From contig JANXYV010000157.1 of the NCBI GenBank assembly GCA_025355875.1, positions 1 to 64,000 on the forward strand: a stretch of 64,000 nucleotides of DNA, written 5' to 3'. The stretch comes from Prolixibacteraceae bacterium (lineage in GTDB: Bacteria; Bacteroidota; Bacteroidia; Bacteroidales; Prolixibacteraceae). The position numbers and the translations under genes were made by a program. Shown here in pieces: positions 54,204-63,200 of this stretch. A model generated the notes under the pieces. That model was not told the origin of the DNA, did not search any database, and was given only the letters and a program-made list of their open reading frames with translations. Every line of letters begins with the position of its first letter. The first letter of the stretch is position 1.

Positions 54204-55364
54204 ATGAAAAGAATTCAGTCATTCGGAAATTCTCTGAAAATATTTTTTCTAATGCCCTATGACTTTTTACTTTCCGTTCTGAAAGGACGAATTGGAAAGT
54301 CCCTGGTTTTACTCGGAATCTTGCTTTTTTCTTGTTCGAAAAACCCTGTGGATACCGTGTTTTTTGATTTCACAGGGAATCGGGGTGTGTATATTGTCAA
54401 TCAGGGGAATTTTATGTACGGAAATTCATCCTTGTCTTTTTATGACCCTGCATCAAAAAGGGTATATAATCAGGTTTTTCAGGCCAGGAATGGCGTCCCT
54501 CTGGGCGACGTAGCAGAATCCATGACCATCTGGAAAAACCTGGGTTTTATTGTGGTCAACAATTCCGGGAAAATCTATGTGATTGACTCGCGAACTGCCG
54601 AATTTAAAGGCAGTATTACCGGTTTAAGTTCACCAAGGTACGTGCATGTTATCAATCCTGAAAAAGCGTATGTCACGGATCTGTTTGCCCATAAAATCAC
54701 GATTTTTAATCCACAGACTTTTCAGGTCACTGGCCATATTCCGGTCAATAATTCCAAGTCAGAATTTAATCAGCATCCCACCGAGCAAATGGTTCAGTAT
54801 AAAAATCAGGTTTTCACCAACTGCTGGTCGTACGACAATAAAATACTGGTAATAGACTCAAATACTGATCATCTGATTGATTCAATTGAAGTGTTTAAAC
54901 AACCAAACAGTATGGTTATTGACCGGGGAAATAAAATTTGGGTATTGACTGACGGAGGTTTTGAGGGAAGTCAGTTTGGTTATGAAAAACCGGGCTTGCT
55001 TAAAATTGATGCCGAAACTCATGAAATTGAGCGGACATTTCGCTTCGAATTGGGCGAACATCCGCTGAGCCTTTCCATCAATTCAACCAAAGATACCCTG
55101 TATTATATCAATGGGCATGTCTGGAAAATGGCAATCTCCGAAAAGCATCTTCCGGAAAGTCCATTCATTCAATCGGAATATACGGATTCGTACGGCGGGT
55201 TCTTCAGTTTAGGAATCGATTCGGTAAGTTCGGAAATTTATGTCGGAGATGCGATTGATCACAGGCAAAATGGAATAGTCTACCGGTATTCTTTGTCCGG
55301 AAAACTCATCGATCAGTTTAAAACCGGAATTTCACCAGGCTCTTTTGCCTTCAAAAAAGAATAG
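54204..55364 (+). CDS. btuG: BtuG-like DUF5074 beta-propeller lipoprotein
   Basis: 386 residues from the ATG at 54204 (an ATG at 54252 is an alternative; upstream sequence overlaps btuB in another frame). Lipobox LLGILLFSC gives a lipoprotein. The body is a YncE/DUF5074-type seven-bladed propeller: repeated blades such as GVYIVNQGNFMYGNSSLSFYDP, KIYVIDSRTAEFKGSITGL, AYVTDLFAHKITIFNPQTF, ILVIDSNTDHLIDSIEVFKQPNSMVIDRGNKIWVLTDGG. BtuG of Bacteroides is such a propeller that captures B12 with very high affinity and sits on BtuB. It is the third gene of the riboswitch-controlled unit. Confidence 0.82.
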   Translation: MKRIQSFGNSLKIFFLMPYDFLLSVLKGRIGKSLVLLGILLFSCSKNPVDTVFFDFTGNRGVYIVNQGNFMYGNSSLSFYDPASKRVYNQVFQARNGVPLGDVAESMTIWKNLGFIVVNNSGKIYVIDSRTAEFKGSITGLSSPRYVHVINPEKAYVTDLFAHKITIFNPQTFQVTGHIPVNNSKSEFNQHPTEQMVQYKNQVFTNCWSYDNKILVIDSNTDHLIDSIEVFKQPNSMVIDRGNKIWVLTDGGFEGSQFGYEKPGLLKIDAETHEIERTFRFELGEHPLSLSINSTKDTLYYINGHVWKMAISEKHLPESPFIQSEYTDSYGGFFSLGIDSVSSEIYVGDAIDHRQNGIVYRYSLSGKLIDQFKTGISPGSFAFKKE

Positions 55365-55372
55365 CTAATCGG

Positions 55373-55837
55373 TTAAAAGATAGGTGCTTCTCGTTTGAAA
55401 GTTTCGTCGAGAGAGATAAATGTCTCGGTACTTGCAATTCCACCTATTTTTTGGATTTTGTCGCTTAGAATATCCCGCAGATGCTCATTATCTTTGGCGT
55501 AAACCTTGACGAAAATAGCGTACTGACCTGTAGTATAATGACATTCAACAATTTCAGGAATTAATTTCAATTGCTCGGCAACTGTTGAATACAAACTGCC
55601 TTTTTCGAGAAAAACGCCAATGTAGGTGCAGGTTTTGAAATCAATTTTCTTGGGATCGATATGGTAACCCGAACCTACAATGACATGCAGGTCGATCATC
55701 CGGTTTACCCTTTGGTGGACTGCCGCCCTGGAAACTCCCACCTCTGAAGCAACATCTTTGAACGGAATACGGGCATTTTTGGAGATGATATCCAGGATGT
55801 TCAGGTCGATATCATCCAGTTGATTTCTTAAAGTCAT
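55373..55837 (-). CDS. Lrp/AsnC-family regulator 1
   Basis: 154 residues. N-terminal HTH (LDDIDLNILDIISKNARIPFKDVASEVGVSRAAVHQRVNRM) and C-terminal RAM domain (VGSGYHIDPKKIDFKTCTYIGVFLEK, then IPEIVECHYTTGQYAIFVKVYAKDNEHL) that binds amino-acid ligands and forms octamers. It ends just past the btuG stop, convergent. It lies 9 bp downstream of a clear paralog, so the pair is one operon. Two such similar regulators may form mixed oligomers. Confidence 0.92.
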   Translation of the reverse strand: MTLRNQLDDIDLNILDIISKNARIPFKDVASEVGVSRAAVHQRVNRMIDLHVIVGSGYHIDPKKIDFKTCTYIGVFLEKGSLYSTVAEQLKLIPEIVECHYTTGQYAIFVKVYAKDNEHLRDILSDKIQKIGGIASTETFISLDETFKREAPIF

Positions 55838-55846
55838 GTCGCTGAT

Positions 55847-56326
55847 TTATTTGATTGGAACCTGCCGTTTGAACTCCATTTCGAGCGAGATAAAGGTCTC
55901 GGTGCGCGCAATTCCTTCAATTTCCTGAAGATCTTCATCAATCAGTTTTTTGAGGTGTTTGTTCGTCTTGGTCTGAACTTTAATAAATATGGCGTAAGAA
56001 CCTGTAGTATAATGACATTCGACAATTTCAGGAATATTGATCAACGCTTCAACAACCTGTTGGTGGAATTTTGCTTTTTCGAGATGGATGCCCATGTAGG
56101 CACAGGTAAAATAGCCTAATTTTTGAGGATTGACAATAAATTCGCTTCCGGAAACAACACCCAGATTCAGCAAACGCTGAACCCGCTGGTGAATTGCGGC
56201 TCCGGAAACGCCACATTCCCGGGCTACTTCCAGGAAAGGTATCCGGGCATTCTTGGTAATGAGTTTCAGGATTTTTTCGTCCAGTTCGTCGATGCTTGGG
56301 AGTGGTTCAATATGCAGATCATTCAT
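55847..56326 (-). CDS. Lrp/AsnC-family regulator 2
   Basis: 159 residues. HTH (IDELDEKILKLITKNARIPFLEVARECGVSGAAIHQRVQRLLNLG) and RAM domain (VSGSEFIVNPQKLGYFTCAYMGIHLEK, IPEIVECHYTTGSYAIFIKV). Extensive identity with the next gene, including VECHYTTG and IARTETFISL blocks, indicates a tandem duplication. The upstream 250 bp leads into a mobile-looking repeat. Ligand and targets unknown. Confidence 0.92.
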   Translation of the reverse strand: MNDLHIEPLPSIDELDEKILKLITKNARIPFLEVARECGVSGAAIHQRVQRLLNLGVVSGSEFIVNPQKLGYFTCAYMGIHLEKAKFHQQVVEALINIPEIVECHYTTGSYAIFIKVQTKTNKHLKKLIDEDLQEIEGIARTETFISLEMEFKRQVPIK

Positions 56327-56533
56327 AATGTAGAGTTCTACTGTCGTTTAAAAATTGAAACGTAAAAGTATAAAAAATTGACAATTTTTAAATATTCTTG
56401 CTGAAAAACATCTCGTTTGTAATGATATGAAAGCATTTCCAGTCAAATCAGGAGAAGTGGGTCATTCAGGAACTTACCGGCGACAGCCATATCAGGTTTT
56501 AGAAATAAATGGGAATCTATAAAATTCTAAATT

Positions 56534-56808
56534 TTGAGTCCACTGCGAAAAGTTAGAAAGTCAAAAATTGTCATGAAAGGCCTGAATTTCAATAACCGTG
56601 GGCTTCGGCGTGAGCTCAGTCGAACGGCGAAACCTACGGCAGAATGAAAATTGAGCACCCAACCCTGAAGGGTTGAATATTAACACACGAATAATTCAAC
56701 CCTTCAGGGTTGTGATTTTGATTTCATTTCTCTCCACCGGTTTTCACCGGAGGTTATTCAGATTTTATCCCTTCGGGATATTTATCGGACTTTTCGGAGT
56801 GGACTCAA
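56534..56808. mobile_element. MITE-like element with terminal inverted repeats and nested palindromes
   Basis: GAGTCCACTGCGAAAAGT (56536-56553) and the reverse complement of 56789-56806 agree at 17 of 18 positions; with the adjoining TT the repeats are 20 bases long and enclose about 275 bp. No reading frame of note lies inside. The interior holds an exact 19-bp inverted repeat (56660-56678 with 56694-56712), each arm itself a palindrome around CAACCC/GGGTTG, then an ACCGG hairpin (about 56735-56755) and TATCCCTTCGGGATA (about 56766-56780). It resembles a non-autonomous element. Target duplication was not clear because the flanks are AT-rich. The 490-bp gap from 56327 also contains only AT-rich upstream sequence. 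Confidence 0.75.
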
Positions 56809-56822
56809 TTTTAAAATTTTAA

Positions 56823-58584
<1,762 letters not shown>

Positions 58585-58705
58585 GGTTTGAATTAATATT
58601 TGGTTTACGAAATGTTTTGAACAGGTAAAAATATAAAAAGCATTAAAAATGCGATATTAAATTATTGGTCATATTCAGAAGAATTCAGTCAACCCAACCA
58701 AAAGA

Positions 58706-59251
58706 CTATTCGGAGACTCCGTAAACGGTCCTGTAAATATGTGCTTTTAATTTTGTAAAATGTTCGTCTTTAATTTTATCAGGATGGCTCATTAACAACA
58801 TTTTAACCTTTTGTTGATCGATGGAGTAGGGTGGTTGAAAATAATCGCATCCCGATGCCTTGAAGTTCAATCTTTCATAAAATGCTACCCGTTTCCGGTT
58901 TGTTTCAGAAATCGCTTCATCCACTTCAAGGAGGACCGGTAATTTGGAATTCCTTGTCAATTCCCGGATAACCGCGGAACCAAAACCTTTTCCACGTTCA
59001 TCGGGCCGAAAAGCAAAATGCTCAATAAACAAGAATTCGTCCAGGTTCCAGACCGACAACATTCCAATCAGGGTATTCTGTTGAAAGATCCCATTCAGCC
59101 TGAATTCGGGAATGTTGAGTAATTTTGTCAATGATTCCCAATCGCGACGCTCGTTCCATGGGAAAGCTTCTTCATAGATTTGCCTGATTTCTTCATGGAT
59201 TTGTGTGGCATTGGTAAACCTGATCAAACAAATATTTTCGTATTCAGTCAT
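58706..59251 (-). CDS. GNAT-family N-acetyltransferase
   Basis: 181 residues from the ATG at 59251 (the frame also has a TTG one codon earlier). GNAT core: LIGMLSVWNLDEFLFIEHFAF, then the acetyl-CoA binding RPDERGKGFGSAVIREL, PVLLEVDEAISETNRKRVAFYERLNFKASGCDYF. Overlaps the arfB stop by 8 bp, so translation is coupled. Substrate unknown; may acetylate a small molecule or protein N-terminus. Confidence 0.88.
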   Translation of the reverse strand: MTEYENICLIRFTNATQIHEEIRQIYEEAFPWNERRDWESLTKLLNIPEFRLNGIFQQNTLIGMLSVWNLDEFLFIEHFAFRPDERGKGFGSAVIRELTRNSKLPVLLEVDEAISETNRKRVAFYERLNFKASGCDYFQPPYSIDQQKVKMLLMSHPDKIKDEHFTKLKAHIYRTVYGVSE

Positions 59252-59657
59252 CAATTTTCTGGCGGTTTTGCTTTATTTCCGATTTGATCCGTTTCCTGGT
59301 CAATCTCCTTTCTATTGAGGTTCGGGTTGGATTCGTCCTTCTTCGCCGTTTTACCGGTTTCAACGCTTTCAAAATCAACAGGTAGAACTTTCGGATCGCG
59401 TCTTCCTTGTTGGCAAACTGAGAGCGGTCAATTTGCGAAACGACACTTAAAATGCCGTCGTTACTGATTTTTGTGGCTAGTTTTGAGAGAAGTATTTCTT
59501 TTTGTTCATCAGAAAGGAGCATCGAATTTCCGATATCGAACCGAAGTTCAACTTTCGAATTGACTTTGTTTACATTTTGTCCGCCGGGGCCGCTGCTTCG
59601 GGAGGTAAGAAACTGAAATTCTGCCGATAAATCGGGAAGGTCAAGGATTGGTTCCAT
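59244..59657 (-). CDS. arfB: Peptidyl-tRNA hydrolase / ribosome rescue factor ArfB
   Basis: 137 residues. The catalytic GGQ motif is in SSGPGGQNVNKVNSKVEL, the release-factor-like domain, and the C-terminus is a basic tail (KPVKRRRRTNPTRTSIERRLTRKRIKSE) that enters the empty mRNA channel of stalled ribosomes. It hydrolyses peptidyl-tRNA on non-stop ribosomes. Length matches ArfB/YaeJ. It lies between a YkgJ-type gene (3 bp gap) and a GNAT gene (8-bp overlap) in a tight operon. Confidence 0.93.
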   Translation of the reverse strand: MEPILDLPDLSAEFQFLTSRSSGPGGQNVNKVNSKVELRFDIGNSMLLSDEQKEILLSKLATKISNDGILSVVSQIDRSQFANKEDAIRKFYLLILKALKPVKRRRRTNPTRTSIERRLTRKRIKSEIKQNRQKIDD

Positions 59658-59660
59658 GGA

Positions 59661-60278
59661 TTACAATTCTTTTTCGATGGCTGGTTTTGGCTTCGTTCCA
59701 GATTTCCGTACTGGTTTATGTTCATAATAATAAGCAACTTTTTCAATAGCTTTCCGGATGCTAACATTAATCGGATTGTAGTCGTTAGCCAGCTGTGGAT
59801 CAATATAATAGATCTGATAGTAATAGTCTGAAACAACCGGGATATCCAGATCGGAGTTAATCCGCTCCATAGTTTGTTTATATTCCGCAGCAAATTCATT
59901 TTTCATGAGCGAACAAGTGTACACGGCCAGCCGGGCATTTTTATCGCGCACTCCCGAAAAACCAAAAAGCCGGCAGATCAATCCGCGGTGCTCGTACACC
60001 GAACAACCAGCCGTTTGACCGGGTGCCTGGGTTTTTGCCAGATTGATGCAATGTTCGGGATTGGAATCCAAAAGATCGAGTGCAGCATCGTGCAGGTCAT
60101 TTTTTACCAGATAGTAGGCAAACGGAAGAAATTCGAGCACATTGGCTTCGAGTCCTTTTTTACGACAACAGATATCGCAGTTAGTCAGACATCTCAATCC
60201 CGATTGTTTGCCAAATTTTACCGATTCCTTTTCAAGCTGGTTAAAAATACGTTCGATCTTTCTGATCTTGTCGAGCAT
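59661..60278 (-). CDS. YkgJ-type cysteine cluster protein
   Basis: 205 residues. Cys-rich pattern CLTNCDICCRKKGLEAN at about 31-47, then GCSVYEHRGLICRLFGFSGV at about 100 and a final YTCSLMKN. The spacing differs from the protein at 8095-8595, but the C-x-x-C...C-R pattern fits the YkgJ/zinc-chelating superfamily. It is the first gene of the ykgJ-arfB-GNAT unit, whose gaps are 3 bp or less. Function unknown; possible metal or Fe-S binding. Confidence 0.8.
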   Translation of the reverse strand: MLDKIRKIERIFNQLEKESVKFGKQSGLRCLTNCDICCRKKGLEANVLEFLPFAYYLVKNDLHDAALDLLDSNPEHCINLAKTQAPGQTAGCSVYEHRGLICRLFGFSGVRDKNARLAVYTCSLMKNEFAAEYKQTMERINSDLDIPVVSDYYYQIYYIDPQLANDYNPINVSIRKAIEKVAYYYEHKPVRKSGTKPKPAIEKEL

Positions 60279-60317
60279 AGAAATACGTGGTGTAAAAGTT
60301 AGGCAAATTTAGGATTT

Positions 60318-60860
60318 TTAAGGTCCCCACGGCGATTGGTGATTGGAAATGTTTATCTGGGTCTCAACCTTGAAGTTTTTCGAAACCTTATATTGCAAAA
60401 ACATGGCGGCTCCGCAGGTGTTCATATTCTGCATGGATGAATTCAATGAAGGCTGGTCAAAAACTGACTGTGTTGCATAACTGTTGCCACCAAACGAAAA
60501 CCGGTCATTCAGGTGATAAGTTGCCTGATTAAAGACATTGTCCTGTGAAAAGTATGGTGAAAACCCAAATCCTGTTGTGGAGAAGGATTCTGAAGAGAAC
60601 AGGGGTGAATTGATTGACTTTAAAAAACTGAGATTTTTGGTGTAGTCGGGGAGGAGGGGCTGACTGAACGCCGACTTATCCAACTGATTCATTGAATTTA
60701 ATGAAAAAGAAGGTTTTGAAAGTGTCGATGGATCCATATTCAGGGATCGGGTATTGAGTTCCGGTTTGATTTTTTGAATACTGTCTAAAACAATTTCCTC
60801 CTGTGCAAAAGCAAAAAGCATCACACAGGAGGAAATGATCATCAAAACGAACCGTTTCAT
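60318..60860 (-). CDS. Secreted Ser/Asn-rich protein, unknown
   Basis: 180 residues. Signal peptide MKRFVLMIISSCVMLFAFAQ followed by Ser/Leu/Phe/Asn-rich sequence (LNMDPSTLSKPSFSLNSMNQLDKSAF, SLNSSMQNMNTCGAAMFLQYKVSKNFKVE). The C-terminal third could be barrel-like, ending NISNHQSPWGP. Not recognised. It follows a barrel gene by 13 bp, so the two probably act together in the envelope. Confidence 0.6.
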   Translation of the reverse strand: MKRFVLMIISSCVMLFAFAQEEIVLDSIQKIKPELNTRSLNMDPSTLSKPSFSLNSMNQLDKSAFSQPLLPDYTKNLSFLKSINSPLFSSESFSTTGFGFSPYFSQDNVFNQATYHLNDRFSFGGNSYATQSVFDQPSLNSSMQNMNTCGAAMFLQYKVSKNFKVETQINISNHQSPWGP

Positions 60861-60873
60861 ACAAAATCAGCTG

Positions 60874-61455
60874 TTAGAATAATTTTACGCCCAAACTGAG
60901 GACGAATGTACCGTTTTTTGAATTGAAATCAGGAGCGTCGTACAGATTCTTGGCATACGATTCCATGCGGGCATCGAGCGAAAGGAACAGAAAATCCATG
61001 CCTGCTCCGTACTGCCATCCAAAGAAATTACTGGCAATTTTATCGGTCGTCAATTGTTCCGACGCCGATTTATTGGTTGCAAAATAAAAGGCTGGCCCAG
61101 CCATGATGCGCACATTAATGGTCTTTTGATCGATGATTTTAAATCCCAGCAGAACAGGTACATCAATCGTGTTCAAATCGAACGAAGAAGTGATGGTCGA
61201 AATGCCAGGATTTTGAATCACTTCGCCGCCTTTGGAACTAATATAGGCTTCAGGCTGAACATAAATTCGTCCAAGGTTGATTCGGGCAAATGCTCCAAAC
61301 AAATAATTATTTACCGTTTGTGGAGTATAATCGGCCAGATTGGTCGAAATCCTGGAGGTATTCAGACCAGCCTTCAAACCAAAATCGAGACCGCCCTGAG
61401 CTTTGCCTGAAAAAGTAAATACAACTAGTATAAAAAGAATGCAAAATTTTTTCAT
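60874..61455 (-). CDS. Outer-membrane beta-barrel protein (PorT/OMP_b-brl type)
   Basis: 193 residues from the ATG at 61455; a TTG two codons earlier is the alternative. Signal peptide (FCILFILVVFTFSGKAQ) and alternating strands with G-L-K-A-G-L-N (DFGLKAGLNTSRIS), YVQPEAYISSKGGEV, VLLGFKIIDQKTINVRIMAGPAFYFAT, and a terminal strand FVLSLGVKLF. This matches the 'outer membrane protein beta-barrel domain' family (PF13568). A role specific to this gene cannot be given. It heads a two-gene unit with the Ser/Asn-rich protein. Confidence 0.8.
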   Translation of the reverse strand: MKKFCILFILVVFTFSGKAQGGLDFGLKAGLNTSRISTNLADYTPQTVNNYLFGAFARINLGRIYVQPEAYISSKGGEVIQNPGISTITSSFDLNTIDVPVLLGFKIIDQKTINVRIMAGPAFYFATNKSASEQLTTDKIASNFFGWQYGAGMDFLFLSLDARMESYAKNLYDAPDFNSKNGTFVLSLGVKLF

Positions 61456-61646
61456 GTCCAAGTTTATTTATTAAACGTTTATACTGTGGTTCTATTGTTC
61501 CTGAACGCCGCCATTCCGATTCGACACTCTAAATCAAATAATTTAAGCGCTTTTACAGTGTAAAGATTGTTTGATAAACTATCCTGAATGTTATATAGTT
61601 ATTGTAAATAGTTGCATTATTCACACCCTATTAAAAACTGGACTTT

Positions 61647-63155
61647 TTACTCCAAGTCACCATAGGTGTACGAAACGAAAGCTACTTGTTTACTGTCGGG
61701 GCTCCAGGCCGGAACGTTAAAAGTTCCCTGACCGCCATAGATGTGAGCCAAAACTTTAGATTCATTTCCATCAACCGCCTGCAATCGCAGCATGACGCGC
61801 TGATTGTGAGGATGACTTGTGGCCGGCACTGAGGTCGGATATGAAATATAAATGAGCGACTTGCCATTGGGTGAAGGATGTGCAAACCAATTGTTGTGAT
61901 CATCAAAAGTGATTTGTTCCTGATTAGTTCCATCCGGTTTCATCCTCCAGATTTGCATGGTTCCCGTACGGGTCGAATTAAAATAAATGTATTTCCCATC
62001 CGGAGAATATTCGGGTCCGTCATCCAAGCCTTTGGTGGTGGTCAATTGCTTTTCAACACCGCCTTTTGCCGGAATCTGGTACACGTCATAGTCGCCATTG
62101 CGCTCGGCACAATAAACCAGCAATTTTCCGTCGGGTGACCAGCCATGCCAGTACGACGGCCCTTTATCAGTTACCCGGAAGGGTTTGCCACCTTGAATAG
62201 GAACCGTGAAAATGATCGAAGCGTTTCCCCCGTTTTCTGTCACATGATTACTGATTGCCAGCATCTTGCCGTCGAATGAAATGCCGTGGTCGTTGTTGTT
62301 GTTGATTGCCATTCCGGTTTCGATGACTTCTGACTTGCCTTTTTTCAAATCAAATTTGTAAAGTTTACCTCCGGAATTGTATATCAGGAATTTACCGTCG
62401 CGTGACCAGTTTGGAGCTTCAATGTGGCCAGTAGTTGAATAGATCACTTTTCGGTTTCCGGTTTCGGCATCCAGAATTTCGAGCCGGCTTGCAGAAGGAG
62501 TTTTGTATCCGTCAACTCCATCAGCGGCTGGCACATCAAATCGGACGTTCAAAAATGATCCTTTGACTATATTTTCAGGATTGTGTGAGCAGGCAGCCAG
62601 TCCTACGAAAAACGGAGCTTCAAAAGGAAGTTCAACCTCGTTGGCCGCCGTCAGTTCCTTTTCAGTCTGGGCAATCCGTGCCAGGATTTTTGAACCTTTC
62701 TTCTCGAGTTGAAGGTACTGTGCCCCAACTTCTTTAAATTTTATTTCTTCGGTCATTCCGCCTTGTTTCGAACGATATTGCAATGAAAGCAGACCATCAG
62801 AATGATGGATGATGTCGGCATAAGGCGAGTTGGCCTCCATGGATTGCCTGACCATCAAACCCATTTTCCGGTGTGCGTCGCCGGTTTTGGTGAGGATTTC
62901 AACTTTGGCAGTTAAAATGAAATCACCACTTACTTTCCGGGCTGCAAAGAAAAATTCATCTTTTTCGGCCCAGATATTGGTTCCGGATCCGGAAATCTCA
63001 TATACCTGGGATGCTTCATCATAGACCAGAGCGCCTGAATTCTTTGGATCGCCAATGTTTTTTGTTTCAGGAAAGAATGACTTTTGAGCGTGTGCCATAA
63101 GGTTAATTGTCAGAAGTACAATTAGTAAGGAAATTGTTTTTTTTGCAGTAGACAT
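61647..63155 (-). CDS. Secreted PD40/TolB-like beta-propeller protein
   Basis: 502 residues. Signal peptide (LLIVLLTINLMAHAQ). Residues 35-205 form a concanavalin-like domain (DFILTAKVEILTKTGDAHRKMGLMVRQSME, like DUF1349). Residues 225-500 hold WD40-like PD40 repeats: APNWSRDGKFLIYNSGGKLY, HGWSPDGKLLVYCAERNGDYDVYQI, GPEYSPDGKYIYFNSTRTGTMQIWRM, AHPSPNGKSLIYIS and PAWSPDSKQVAFVSY. This architecture is found in secreted carbohydrate-associated and 'biopolymer transport TolB' proteins of Bacteroidota; a sugar-binding or lyase-like function is possible. Next to a sugar-type transcriptional regulator, which may control it. Confidence 0.85.
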   Translation of the reverse strand: MSTAKKTISLLIVLLTINLMAHAQKSFFPETKNIGDPKNSGALVYDEASQVYEISGSGTNIWAEKDEFFFAARKVSGDFILTAKVEILTKTGDAHRKMGLMVRQSMEANSPYADIIHHSDGLLSLQYRSKQGGMTEEIKFKEVGAQYLQLEKKGSKILARIAQTEKELTAANEVELPFEAPFFVGLAACSHNPENIVKGSFLNVRFDVPAADGVDGYKTPSASRLEILDAETGNRKVIYSTTGHIEAPNWSRDGKFLIYNSGGKLYKFDLKKGKSEVIETGMAINNNNDHGISFDGKMLAISNHVTENGGNASIIFTVPIQGGKPFRVTDKGPSYWHGWSPDGKLLVYCAERNGDYDVYQIPAKGGVEKQLTTTKGLDDGPEYSPDGKYIYFNSTRTGTMQIWRMKPDGTNQEQITFDDHNNWFAHPSPNGKSLIYISYPTSVPATSHPHNQRVMLRLQAVDGNESKVLAHIYGGQGTFNVPAWSPDSKQVAFVSYTYGDLE

Positions 63156-63200
63156 GAGTTGTAGTTTAGATGTTGAATGCTCTAAAGTACAAATTAGTTA

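Noticed and set aside
56600-56800. Palindromes considered as a CRISPR or tRNA cluster
   Set aside because: The arms are inverted, unequal and lack spacers; no cloverleaf could be drawn.
59570-59899. 109-residue minus frame
   Set aside because: Overlaps the YkgJ-type and arfB genes in a third frame, with no recognisable features.
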